Below, one piece after another: positions 13,581 to 27,310 of a DNA stretch of 64,000 bases. Source of the stretch: Formicarius rufipectus (taxonomy: Eukaryota; Chordata; Aves; Passeriformes; Formicariidae); the NCBI GenBank assembly GCA_013399695.1, contig VXAU01000683.1, positions 1,336,242 through 1,400,241 on the forward strand, written 5' to 3'. The notes below the pieces were generated by a model. It had not been told where the DNA came from and ran no database searches. It was given only the letters and a program-made list of their open reading frames with translations. The translations under genes and the position numbers were made by a program. Numbering within the stretch: the stretch's first letter is position 1; each line of letters starts with the position of its first letter.

Positions 13581-16500
13581 TTTGTCTCATTTTTGTTGTT
13601 ACATTATAAGTGTCTGCAAAGCAGCATCTCAGAACAGAAAATGAAAACACGTTGTTGATACAGAATCACACACCTTAATTTTTGTCTTCCCCCAAGCAAA
13701 ACCACTCCAAAGAGCTACAAAGTTTAAGCTCTGAACTTCATCCTCATTTTCTGGAGAAAACATGGAAGAAAAGAATGCTTGCAAATCTTCATTACTCTGT
13801 ACATTACAGAAAGATACTGTAGGCTAAATATCAGAATTGCCTATTAAGTACCATAGCAACAGATCAAAGTATATGCTACCAAACTAAATGAAAACACTGC
13901 AAAAAAGAAAAACAACCCAAAACATTGTGATTAAATCTACTTTAAAATAATCCATAAAATCAAGAAATGAGGAAAATATATCCTCCCAAGAATTACAGCT
14001 CCACTTGATCTATTTCTTTCTTTACTATTAAGTCCACTGCATTATTTATTCATTCAAGTGCTTTAATCAAGATAACCACTCAGAAGTCAGTTGATTTAAA
14101 AGTACTGTTACTGCTAAATGCAGCAGTAACAGATCGCAGCAATTTTCAACCCACTTGATGTGCAGGAGCAAAAAAAATAAAAGCCATACTGAGGACATAT
14201 GGTTACAACGAAGAAAGTCATTCTGTGGTGCCAAAGGAGATTTTTACTTTTCTTTAATAAAGAAAAACAATTGTGAGAGACAGCCCTCTCCCTTACACTC
14301 TGCCCCAGGACCCTCGCTAACCATCCTGCACCACCAACCATAGTTTGAAGGCTTATTCTGCAAATGAGACAGTGTTCAATTTAAACACATTCCACAGCCT
14401 TACCAGTCAGGAGCCAGGCTGCAGCAGCAGGGCACCCCAAGCATTTTTAAAAGGCTATCCAAGGATTAGGTAAATATGTGGCATATTTACATGGACAAGA
14501 CACCACGTTATTTTGGCTACACCATTTGCACAAGTGCTATCGGGTTTTTGAGTGCAGGGCAGCAATGGGTGAGGTGATGCAGGACTAGCCACAGACTAAC
14601 GTCTGTTACAAGCTGCACAATTCTAACAATTCTTTCCAAACCAAGGCTTTTTAGATAAATTTTTGGATTTGTGAGATGTCTGGACACTACAACAGAGTGT
14701 AGCACTATACTCCCTATAAAACCTAGCTGAGTTTTCTAAATTTCAGCTATGCTTGTTGACAGAAAGTGCACAATGAATGCTATATACTCAAATAACAGGT
14801 CACAAGTTGTGAGGTCACATTGTTTGAAAAAACCTTTACCGGATGAAATACAGTCAACAACAGGCTATTTCATCACACAAAGCAAATATCAAAACAATTT
14901 TAAAATCTATTTGGCCGAAAGAAATATTGTCAGGTTAAGGTTTTGTTGCATTTTTTCCAAGTCACTTTTAATGCTATTCAAAACAAGTTTAAAACAAAAA
15001 AACTATAGGTAAAGTCATGTTCAACAGAAGTTTTATTTCTTTTTATACATATTTTCACATTGTGGCTGGAGAATTTACTGTACTTTATTGTGTCTGAAAG
15101 TACTTATTCTTTTCACTACTCTTTCTTGAGCAGTGAAAACAAAATCAGATTAAATGACATGTTGGTCATTGAAAAACTCAAGTAAAACATTAAATAAATC
15201 ATTAAAAGAACATCAGAATTTGGGCGAGTTTTTCTTTTTGTTTGGTTTTTTTTTTCAGCTTAATACATCTGAAAGATTTTTTTCAGAAGCTGAATTCCAC
15301 AGAACATTTGGAACTTCATTTCCATTTCAAATCGGGGTGCTGGAGAAATAAAGAGATCATTTTCCCGAAATAAGGGTGGGGAGGTTCTCCTGTGAAATGC
15401 AGAAATCCATTTCTCAGCCAACTGGCTCCATTAGATTTCCTTTTGAAATCAAGCCACTGAGAGATGTAGAAACTTTTAAGTAACATAAAAAGGAACACAT
15501 TGAACACTCCAGCTAAATTGGAATACAGACAGTTTTAAAATTAGAACAAAGAAGAGAACATATGAATAACAATAGGTCACAAAACAGAGAAGCAGCAGGA
15601 ACTTTAGCAATGTTACTCCTGAATAAAATACAAATGGCAGCTTCAAGCGCCTTCTTGTAGCAAAGGAGAGTTGCAGGCCTATGATTAACTTTAAAGAAAT
15701 ACAGGAGACAGCTAGAAAGCTCATGTTGCATTGCAGGGCTGCAGAAATTGAAGCTCATGTGTAAGAAATCTGTCCAACACATACACAAAAACTCTTTAAA
15801 AGTTTATCCTTATGAAATAAATCTTTTTATACATAAAAATTTTATTCTTCCTCAACAGGACTTGTACACAACCTCAGAGACATCCACATAAGCAGTAAAG
15901 AATCACATTTTTTATGTCAAAGCAGGTGTAAGCCCACAACAACATTACCAATAGTGCAAAAAGGAATCCAAATAAAGTGGATGAAAATTCTTGCTAAAAC
16001 AAACTACGACTCTAACCACTCGTGATTATAATAGTCTCTGAACAGATGCATCAGGATGTGATCTTGTGTCTGTTTAAAGCAGTATGTCCACAGACTACAA
16101 CCATACTTGTAGCTTATAGCTTAAACTAACACATGGGAAGGCAGATCATGAACAAGGACTACTGTTTTTACACTTTTTCCACATATGCCAAATAATTTTC
16201 AGCTTTTCTTTCAAACAGGAGCAATTACGATTGCTTTTTATTATTCTACGCAAAAAGCTGCTCTCTTCAGATGAAAGCAAGCTACTTGCAAGACAAATAC
16301 ATTTGGGGAAACAATTGTGCTTTGGAGAGCTTACTGTCTAGTTTAATACCAAACACTATAAGCAGGGATAAAAATAATCTGTGGAATGAACATGCAACAT
16401 AATGCACAAGTTAAATAAACACACTTAAATCCATTTTTCCTAAATAAATAATATTTTCAATTCTCTTTCAGCTTTGTATTTCTATTTTCTTTCAACTAAA

Positions 16501-19500
16501 GCTCTAGTTAAGAGCTTTATCTAGTTAAAGCACTTTGTATAAAACACATTGATTATTATATACAGTTCCTATTGTAATAATCCTACATTTGTGCCAGAGA
16601 CTGCATAAACAGCAAGATGATAATATCTGTCCCAAAGACTTAGTAACTATATTTGCAGTACCAAGAACATATGGATGCAGACAGGACAGCCAGAAAAGCA
16701 GCAAGATCCCACCCAGCAGCATGACATGATGTGGCCCTTAGCTGTCGTCCCTTGGGCCCCTTCTCTTGGTCAGCAAGGGAAATTAGCCATTAAACCCTTT
16801 TCCTAGCCATAGCCCCGGGCCCTTGCCCCCAGCCTTCCTATACTCTTTCCTGTCATGTTGATGGATCTCTTCTGGGGACAGAAGAGAAACATCTTAGACC
16901 ATGGGCAGTCCAGCCAAGATGTGTTCAGGCCTTAAGGTAAAGGAGGCTTAACAAGGAGGGAAACAGGTAAATTTAAAGATGCTTCCTAAGATTTCTTCCC
17001 TGGCATAAAAGGAAGGAAAATGATGAAGATACTTTTTTAAGATTTAAGTAGGACACATGACTGGTAACAAGAAGGCAACATTCTCAGTACTGAATGAGGA
17101 AGGAGTTATAACATCTAATATTATGAAGGCTCTTAGCAAAGAGCACAGTCAGGGCAAAAGAACATAGTGGCAAGTCAACAAAGAAACAGGCAACACTGTA
17201 CTCCCAGACTGGCACCACGTGCTAAAAACATACTTTGGCATCCTAGGGGAGTACAAGCAGAGCGTGAATGCACTCAGAAAGCTGACAGAAAATGATGCAG
17301 TCCCATCTCTGGAATACGACACAGAGCATAAGGACAAGAGCCATCTCATCTGCTCACTGACCAGGAAAAACAGATTTTATAGAAGGGATCTGTTGTACTT
17401 AGACACTGCCTAGAGATAATCACATTAATGCAGATCAATACACCTGGGTATGTATATCAGTGTTTGAAAGTAGTTACTTCCAGAATTCACTTACTTCTAG
17501 TTATAGTCACATTGTTTCTCTGCACAGAGTAAATTGCAGCACTTCATCACTTTATTTCAAAAATCTACATTAATTAGTATCAGACAAGGACTCTCAGATG
17601 CTAAGCACCTTACATGCTCATATTTGGCTTAGACAAGGTTCTATAAGGGTATTGTTCAGCAAAATATATGAACTATGCACAAAAAGAGAAGAACAAAACT
17701 AACTATCAGCATAAATACCTAGACCTGATTTATAAACCATAACTTTGCAAGGACAGCTGACCTTGCAGGCAGATTCTTTTACAGTAAAGGTGCTTGATCC
17801 AAGGATATGAAGCATCATGCAATTAACAATGTTGACAGACTTAGCTTTCAGTAAGTTTCATCTGAGTTCATTTATTAATTTAAGCTAGCACGGTAAATTT
17901 ATGAAGAAGTACTGGAGCTAAAATACACTTACAGGAGTAATAATTAGGCCACACAATTTTCCCATTTCCTAAAGAAAAAAAGCCTACCAACCAACATAGC
18001 ACTTCAGGTCACTTCAGTTTTCTGCCTAAATACTCATGTTAGGGAAAATTCAGGCAGAGACTCAGGTGAGACTTCAGCCTATTTCTATGCATGTTCATGA
18101 TCTCCTAGTAAATAGTAGATTAAGCAGATTTAGTGTCTCTGTTAGATTAGGGAATCTTAATTTTTCTCCCAGATAAATAAAGGGTAATAATCATGAAAAT
18201 ATATCTCAGCTTAGATTGTGTCTAAAGCCTTTTAAGCACTAAGGAAGAACACAGTAAGTTGGATGTGGCTTTCTGCCTTGCATAGAGCAGAACAGTAGGA
18301 TGGATGTATGGAAGAAGGCATAAGGCAGTAAAAAAAAATATCATCTACAAGCAGTACTAGTACAGAGAAGGTGGCAAGAAAATCCAGTACTCTGACAAAG
18401 AGGGACACAAGAAGGCATAGGCAGTTAAACAATATTATGACTGCTTTCCTTGAAATTTGTATTTTTTTGGTATTTTCTATATTTGTACCCTAAGACTCTT
18501 CTTTGGAAGACCAAACTTTACAAACACCTTGAAAACTTCTCTGTTTTTAATTTATGTGAGAAAGTAAACCCCACACATTCACCTTTCTCAGTTACAGAAG
18601 TTCAGAAACTTTCTAAACCTATGATGTACCTGATACACATCACCTACCACTTTTTTGGTAACCACCCTATACTACAGCCACACAACTGTATTACCATAAC
18701 TTATCGTTCAGTTCCTGTCTGTGACCAATTTGACTTAACCATGTAAACCAAGGTAGATCATCTTCCTCTGTTTTTCACACACCAACCACCACAAATCGCC
18801 CTGCTCTCTCCTAAGCAAATCAGAGCCAGCTCAGGTCACTACTACTGTGCTCCACTATATCCACATACACCTCAATTTTAAGTCCTCTGCTCACATCCCT
18901 TGTTTATGAACACTGCACCTCTCCCCCGCTCTGCTTTTTTGTGTCACATTTGTACCATATCTCAGACAAAAGCATGAACTTCTGCACTGGGTAAATGCAT
19001 GGGTAAGACCCCACGGAATTCAGAGCAAAGAAGCTGAGTCTCAGCTAAGGGTGCAACTAAGATTTACCTGCCCTAATGTGAGACAGCAGCACTAAATGCT
19101 GCTGACTTTTGAATCTGCGCTCCCTCAGAACAAACACCTTCCTTCTTCAACAGGACAATACAAAATGAAAGAAAGGAATCCACAAACTCTAAAGAACATC
19201 CAGATAGGAATCACATTGCATTATTTGCAGAACATGCATGGTTTGTATGCTTCTCTGGTGGACAAAACTTGTACCAGTGACTTTCATGAATTTAGTTTCA
19301 CATTTTTTCTGCAAGACAATAATGTAGCCATTCCTTGTCTTCACCATTCAGGAGATGCATACAGGTGACTTCACTGAAGGCTGAAAAGCTGTGTTAACAT
19401 GCACATCATGAATAAAATCAATTTTTATAATTCCTCCCTAATTTTAAAATTGCCATAGAAAAAGAAAAGTAATCTTTCCATGAGCTGAAACATTTTGCAA

Positions 19501-20159
19501 GATCAGTTTCTCTGCGCTTTCACACGGCTGAACAATTCCAAACTACTCCCAGTCTTGTTCCACCACCTCTGAAACAGTCCTGCAACACGATGACCCAAGC
19601 CAAACTGCTGGTTCCACTGCCTCTACAGCCAAGCTTTTGCAATGTTACCTTCTCCCCTCCTGTTGCAAAGGAAAGCATTGCCACAGTCACGTGTTTCTAT
19701 ATTCACGACTGTTGCAGATACCTTGCTGGCTGACCCACTTGGTACCCAAATTCATTATATTGCACTAAGATTCAGAGCAAGATTTTTCACACCAGCACAT
19801 TTCAGGTTTGCAAAGACCCATTCAGTAACTGAAATCCCAGCTTTTTCTGTTTTGTCAATCATGCAGAAATTGTCTGGAGTGCTGCATGTCTATCAGAAAA
19901 ATGGCAGATGCACCATGTTTCAGACTCCTCTCTGCAGAAAACCACAGTTATTATATTTCTAAAGGTCTTAGGCCATCGTAGCATTGTTTCATTTTGCTCT
20001 GCAAGAGAGATATCAAAGAGATGTTTTTTGTCAGAAACTACCATAAATACTAACATTATTGCTCCTATAGAGCTAACACCCTAAATAATTAGGCAAGTCA
20101 AACACTGTGGTTCCCAGGACTTGATTTCTCAAGAAAACACTGACAAAGACACACTAACT
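13581..20159. other. Unique AT-rich non-coding sequence, no gene recognised
   Basis: I see no exon or repeat I can name. A slightly GC-richer patch near 16730-16860 (runs such as CCCCGGGCCC) is not a CpG island and matches no element I recognise. The open frames near 14155, 15476 and 19642 have no family resemblance. Confidence 0.55.
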
Positions 20160-20720
20160 TCAGGCACCCGAGTCACTCAGTGGCAGGGAGCAGCAAAAGG
20201 CCAGCTGCTCACCAGGGCAGGGTGAGCCAGGAGCCCTCATCAGCAAGTCCTAGGGTCCGGGGCAATAGGCAGACCTTGGTCACAGGTTCCATCAGCAGCC
20301 CTGGACAAGACAGGAAAGGAACCGCATCCAAGGCCCATAGGGGAGTTGTGGGCAGGACCACCCAGAGCTCTCTCCAGACACTATGCTTTGAGCCAGACAA
20401 CAAGGCCACTGTGCTCACCCAGCCAAGCAGAGGTGGGTGAGGGTGCAGGGCAGTGGTGGGGCCGAGATGTCTCTGGGCTGTGACAAGGTGTTTTTTCCTC
20501 CCATCAGTCACAGGTCTGGACCTTCGTTTTCTGCAACACCCAAGGAAATGAGATTGAGTTCCTACTGCCGCCTATTGAAGCTGCTACCCCACCATGCCTC
20601 TCCCCAAAGCAGGCAGACTCACAGGCATGTGATGCATGGCCAGCCACTCATGCATGGGAGATGTAGGAGCCCATCAGCCAGCATAGCACAGCAGCTGGCT
20701 GGCTCCCAAAATTAAGCCGC
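20160..20720. other. GC-elevated, CpG-poor block of unknown nature
   Basis: This block is clearly richer in G and C than the flanks on either side but has few CpG, so it is not a typical unmethylated promoter island. Frames are open on both strands because stops are rarer in such DNA. A splice-acceptor-like tract (TTTTTTCCTCCCATCAG, ending at 20507) is followed on the plus strand by 52 open codons up to a TAG at 20664. No good donor follows, and I do not recognise the peptide. It could be an old decayed repeat, a non-coding exon or chance. I give it no function. Confidence 0.5.
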
Positions 20721-22015
20721 TTATTTCTCTCATCAAGAAAATACATAAAAATGCACCCCTGAGGATGTGATTAATGTTTGGTTTTATCAATCACCCAAAA
20801 GCCCAGCTTAAGAATTAGCTGCTCTTAATTTATTTTGATTTCTTAAGACAAATTACTGAATAATCAGAAATATCCTTACTGGCCATCGTTTTATACCAGA
20901 AGGATATAAACACATCAATGTCAAGGACTCCGTGTCATGCTGACTAATTACTCTAGTTACCAGCCTCCAGATGAATTCTCTACTCCATCATCCACTCACT
21001 TTCGCTGCAAGGTGCCTACGCCAGGGCCCTGGAAATGCACTCACAGGAACCACTTAAACAGTGACATTGTGCCATTTCTATATCAGGTGCTCTTGCCAAG
21101 AAATCTGTTCCTGGAGTTGTCACTAACACCTCCAGGAAAGACAGTCAACACAGACAAAGTGAAAGCATGGCAAGGGGGAAACACCATAAGCAAAAAACTC
21201 TTACACAAAACCTGATACTGTTCAAAGCATCAAAGTACCAAAGAACAGAACCATCAAAGCAGTGGTAGAAAGAAAAACGACCACCATCAGATATAACAAG
21301 TGCCAAAAACAAAGTTCTGAGTTCTCTGTATCATACTCCATAGTACGAATTCAATTACTGGTATCTCCATCACAATCAGAAACCTTTGTATGTTCCCTCT
21401 CTAGGGGGTAATTCAGCCTCCAAACAGCATAAATCTTACTTCTAACTTCAGTCAATACTGAAGGCCAGAGTAACTACTGTAATGTTCTAGCCTAAGCCTC
21501 TGCATGACACAGACCAGAAAGCCTCTCCAGCTATTTCTGTTTCAAATTCTAACTCCTGCTAGAACAGGTCTATAATCTCAGTGCTGGTGGGAAAAAAAAG
21601 TAAAACAGTAATCCAAGCTCTGGATCAACATCCAAAAGTGGCTTTGGTGTATGCATCCCCTCCAGCATTCAGGGACTTACTCATATTACATAAGTGGCAC
21701 GTAAAGAGATGCCCTTACATTCATACAATATTTCACAATCAAATTTGAGAACTGCAGTCTCCTAGAGTATCTGTCCTAAACAGTACAATATTTATACAAA
21801 TACTCCAATTATCAATACAGATTTTATAATTAGATGAACACTGAAACACGCAACATTTAGTCATTTATTATTAGTGGTGTAAGGCACAAGACACTTAGTC
21901 ATACCTTAGCAGAAAAACTGAGTGTAGCAGAAGATACCAAAATGGTAGAACCCAGAACATTTGACCATAGGAAAACTCTCTATTTTGAAGGGATTGAACA
22001 TGACAGTGGCCCAAG

Positions 22016-22031
22016 AAAAAAAAAAAAAAAA
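22016..22031. repeat. A16 homopolymer
   Basis: Sixteen consecutive A residues. I see no polyadenylation signal placed upstream of it. Confidence 0.8.
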
Positions 22032-23091
22032 TCAGTTGGCACCATTAAGATGGAGACAAGAACATACCATGTAAAGCAGTGGGAGCAATTTTTTGATTTC
22101 AAGGTAAAAGTTAGTCCAAAAAAGCTCAGACTTTAGTACTAAGTACAACTCCAAAAATTTCATGTCCTATTTGGAACAGTGTTCCTTTGAGAAAGGGAGA
22201 GGCTTAAGCAGGAATTGCTCCCTATAGTTTTTGCTTCTGCCCCTAGAATCTGAGACTAATTAAGAAGTACTGTAGATGAATTTCATGTATAGCCTTATTT
22301 GAATTTGCTGTGCAAATCACAGCATCACATTTTCAATAGCTAAAGAACTGATTATAAAACTGATTGGTCTTTACAGTAATAAAATGGGGATCAAAAGTTA
22401 TCTGCTGGACCTAGCAGCCCTCACTTATTCCAAGGGGTTTTTTTTCAGGCACCAGCTTTTAAACACTTCAGCTCTGTGGGAGAGATAAGAGTTCAGACAC
22501 AAAAATAAAGGAAATAATTGCAAAAGGAAAGTAAACTTTGTGTGCTTCAAGATCAAAAAGACTAGATAAAGAAAATCTGATTTTAAAAAAAGCAAACTTC
22601 ATTATGGAATACCAAGACATTTTAGGATCAGATAACTTAAATACATTATGAACAAATATCCTGAATTTTGATACCTAGAAATAGAATTTGAAAAATGAAC
22701 AAGTAAAATCTTTCTGTATTTGTTCTTGTTTCAACTCCATTAACTTCCAAGAATAGCTGTGCTCTCAAGCTGGGAGGATACGCAAAAAGGATACACTTAC
22801 AGAATCCAAAGAAAAGTCCTTCCAAGCCTCAAAATTAATTCTGTAAACCCAAAAGCAGTTGTTGAAATATGCCTAATTTACAATGTCATACTATTTGCGC
22901 ATTTGCAAAATGAGGCTTAAAAGACTTTCATATGACAGAAATACAGCAATTTGCACTAGTAATCTCACAGGAGAAGAAAGACACCATCATTTTTAGTTTA
23001 GATTCATTGGATAAGAATCACCACATTTTCAAGCAGCTATTTTGAAGGCCAAGTTCTGCATATTCATGTTCTTTACACAATATAACCTATT

Positions 23092-23110
23092 AAAAAAAAA
23101 AAAAAAAAAA
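23092..23110. repeat. A19 homopolymer
   Basis: Nineteen consecutive A residues. The 40 bases before it contain no AATAAA, so a retroposon tail is not supported. Confidence 0.8.
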
Positions 23111-25614
23111 GACTAAACTGTGGTGAGTAAAGGGCATATATTTCTTTGCTTACAAAAATATAGTTGTAAATATCCAATTACATAAGTTGATTAGTTGCAT
23201 ATAATTACACAATGTAAATACATAAGTACAAATTAATATGAATAAATTTACATACTACATGGTTTCTTATGCATGGCAGCCACCACTCATACACACTTGC
23301 CAGTTCATAAGAGTATTTCTTTCTGTTATTTCAATGAACAAGATAGCATAGAATATCCAGATTAGCACCAGGGAAAATCCATTCAAATAGTGAAAGACGC
23401 ACAAAACATACCCCAGAGTATTAAACTTCTACTGCATAACAAAGAGTGTGGTTCAGTGGTCTGATATTCCTCTAAACCTCACATCACCAGGCTGGAGATT
23501 CATTCATCTTTGCCTTTCTAGACTTATTTCACAGCTTGAACACTTTTTTAGTTGTAGTTATTTATTAGTGCCATGAAAACAAACTTGAGTGCATTAAGCT
23601 GCACTGAGCAGAAGATTACTATCCCAGGTGAGAGACAACTTGAAATTCCATTCCCACTTCATAATTACAGTACACATACATGCAACAAAACATGAACCAA
23701 CCACCCACCCCACACAAGGAATGGCAATCCTATATCATCAAAATGTATTCAAGGAAACAGAGCACTAAGTGGACTAAGGTACATTTCCATATGTCAATAT
23801 GCTTACAAAGCATTCTCAACAGAAGGTCCCGTCATACTCTTCTAACAACCCTTTAATTATGATTGTTATTCTTATTGTCGTTATTACAATACCTTTCTCC
23901 CAGCCTGGGCAAGCAGCACAAGCACCAAGGCTGGTGAGACAGCCCTATCCAAGAGGGAAGTGATAGCTGTGCCACATGCCAGGAAGCAATGACACAACCT
24001 TTTGGTAAACTAAAATGCCTCCAGCCATAACTACTCGCTGCAACATGGGAAGGCTGTACTGTTGTGTTTGCAGCTCTATAGGTCTTTTTCTTTAGGAGTA
24101 AAAACAAAAATCCACAATGCTGTTTGCCTGCACGATCAGCAGAAAAAGGTGTTTATGTAACACCTCATCTGCGTGCTCAGTTTCATTATTTATAAACTGC
24201 ATCTCCCCTACCACAGTCAGAGCAAAAGACAGTTTCCTTCCTCTCCTTTTCCCTACTCCAAAACACAGAAGACAAAGCCAACTTTTACAAGGTCTTCCGC
24301 AAGGCCTTCCAAGATGTTTGCAAAAAGGACAAAATTTTCTTCACAGAGCTCCGCTACAAGTAGATTTCCACAGCTCCCTCACTCTCCCTGCTGGTCTCAC
24401 TGCAATTCTATCCATGCTGAGCCAAGCCAAAGCAGGTGCAGACAGCATATTGCTTTCATTGGAAGATCCTAAACCCAGAGAGGATCAGAACTGGAAAGGT
24501 AACTACTGGGCTTAAACAGGCACTCCTCTGAATTATCAGGGCTGAGAACCACCCCAGTGTCTTGTTTCCCATTAGCTACCCCTAGGCCAGATGCATATCT
24601 TCAATCCACAGAGGCTCCAGGCAAAAGCCCTGTCAAGAAGCAAGTTGGCAAGATGGATCTCTGTGCAAGTTCTCACATGTAATACAAAGAGTAAACAAAT
24701 CAGCAATATTGTGTCTCTGAGATTAATGCAGTAGGGAGCCCGCAAGGCAGATCCCCCACCAGGTTTTTGCTCCACTATTGATTTTCAAGCCACACGTTTC
24801 ACACTTGCCTAGGATGTGATGGTCAAATTTTGGCCTGAAGCACATTCCTCAGGTTCATTGATTTCATGAAACATTTGGAAATTAAGTATCTGCTTTAGTG
24901 CCTATCAAGAGGGGCTTACACAACGAACATTTCAAAGTAAAGTTGGATAAATTCAAGTTGCAGCATGTCTGCTATGTACATATTCCCTATTGAAATTATT
25001 GCTCCATAGAACCTAGTTACAAGATGAAAAGAGTGTGTCAATAAATTTAATAATCAACCACCTTGAACTTGAAAGAATACAGCACATCCTTTGTCCCATC
25101 CATTCCTTGAAACAGTGGCAATGATTGTAGGTTATTTTTTGTCTAGCCCAGATTTCAACTTCTCCCATGATTAACCTCCGTATGTTCAGGCAGTCCCAAT
25201 CTCTGAACACAAGAAAAATTATTAATCACTGATTACATTCTGCCTACAGACATCATCAGTCTCGCCTTGCAAGCTAAATATTCATGTCCATTATTTGGCT
25301 ACTTTTGGCTACTGAAAGCAGTGCTTTAGAATTTCAAGATGCTTCATTTGCACTGAATTTTTATTTCTGCTGGGTAAAGAGTCGAAAGGTCTGCAAGATT
25401 CCTCAGCTTTCAAAAATCCGGGTATTAATCAGATGTGCAGAAGGCATAATATTGCAAACTATAAAGATGGAATAAGGAGAGAAAGGAATGAATGCTGGCC
25501 ATCATTTCTTTCTTTGCACTAGAATCTAGGCCTCACATACTATACATGGCTCTAAGTCCTAGGAAAGGAAATCAAATGTGAAGAGGAGAACTCCACACAC
25601 ACACCAAAAAAAAA

Positions 25615-25615
25615 N
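25615..25615. other. Single undetermined base (N)
   Basis: One N follows an A9 run. It is most likely a base-calling or polishing ambiguity at a homopolymer edge. Confidence 0.95.
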
Positions 25616-27310
25616 CTCAAGCCTACAAATGACATTAAAGGAGTGTGGCAATTTCTCACTGACAGATTTTAAATGTTGGCTATTTAATTACTTAGAGAGC
25701 TCCAAATAAGAGCCAAGATATGAAACACATAACAGTATATCAGGACATAAGTGGTCTACAGGGAATCAGGATGAACCCCAGTTATTCTCATTTTAGATAT
25801 GTCATTGTATAGTAACAAAGTCAGAACTAGAAACTGGTATTCACTTGATATACAGCTTAAATCCAGTTTTAGTAACTCCAGTAAAGTAGAACACAATATA
25901 GAAGTAGCATCATCTTTATTCTGAAGTACTGCAGCAACAGACAGCACTAACTGAACAGCGAGACTTGAGTTTCTTCAATATTCCTAATCTCTAACTTCTT
26001 TTTTTAAAAATAATTGAGGACACCAACATCATTTTAGTTAGATATGTCAAGCTATTTGGAAAGCAAAAGAACATTTTACAGATCATTCAGATTTGAATTA
26101 TCACACGGAACAACTCTTACAGTGCCCTTGGACTAATACAGTGAAATATTTCAACAGCAAACTATCATTCCCCTGTGACCAGTGAGAGCAACTGCTCTTG
26201 TGTCGAACTGCTGTCATGTAAACAATACAACAGTGTTCACAGCACAGTGCTACAGTCCAACTTCTCACACAGCTGTAGGGCCACTTGAAGACAACAGAAT
26301 TTTGTTTTTTAAGGAAATGGGAAGATGAGCAAATACAGGGATTTTCTTCTCAGCTTCACACGCTTATAAGACCTTCAATCACCAGTACACACTAGCATCA
26401 CACACACCTACACTCCAATCCTTTACATGGCCTGTACATACCTGTATCAGCTTGAATCTACTAGAGCACTGCAAAAGGATTCATCTTTGTCCATGCTATG
26501 ACAAAAATAACACCAGACAACATAACAAAACTGCATCCTGTTGTTTGCCTGACAATTGGTGTTGTAAGTATTCTTGTTCCTGTGCTTGTGATCCCCTGGC
26601 AGAATTGACGGGAATGACAATGACACAGAAAATGTGAAGGTACAGAGCAGCATGTTTGCCAGAGGAACTTGGTAAGATAGATAATACTTATATCTCCTTT
26701 GCAGTATGAGTTGCTCTTGCTGCTACCTATGACAGCCCACCCACTTGGCAGAAATAACGTAACTAAATTAAATTGGTAATCCTATAAACACTGCATTATT
26801 GATCAGGAACATTCATTTAACATCTATTTCTTTGGGATTGTCAAAACTGATGACCTAAAGTAAAGTACTCACTTCCAAAGCATTATGCATTGCTAAAGGC
26901 AGAACCCGATAACACTATCTAGATTTGTGTTTTCTCTACAGTGCTATTTAATGACTCATTGTAATGCTTTATAAGGTTATTTTAATTATTCTGATATTAT
27001 ACCTTAAAAGGAGAAATGTCCTTTGCTGGCAGCTTTTCTAGTTTGGAAATGTGGAAAAAGAGACAGAAATAGACTTAGTCTATTTCTGGAAGTCCATGGG
27101 AAAACCTATGACAGTACAATACATGATATCATTACACTGACTGTATGGAGAGTAATTTTGGATACAGAAACTTCTGGGAGTCAGGATTGTTCTTAAACTA
27201 TAAGCAAACCATGATTAGAACTAGAAAGGGGCTTCTGAGTCCTGCATCTAGATGTGAAAAGCTGAATTAGTATAGCTGTAGCTACATTACACCAGTGCAG
27301 GTCATCGGAT

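Larger units (their letters stand above)
20721..27310. other. Unique AT-rich non-coding sequence, no gene recognised
   Basis: No recognisable exon or mobile element. The 132-codon frame at 24117-24515 overlaps a second open frame and resembles no family. Homopolymers occur at 22016-22031 and 23092-23110. One undetermined base lies at 25615. An AP-1 heptamer within the palindrome ATGACTCAT is at 26951-26959. Confidence 0.55.

Noticed and set aside
24117..24515. 132-codon open frame
   Set aside because: It overlaps a second frame in the same direction, has no recognisable motif or splice context, and its composition is that of ordinary genomic DNA.
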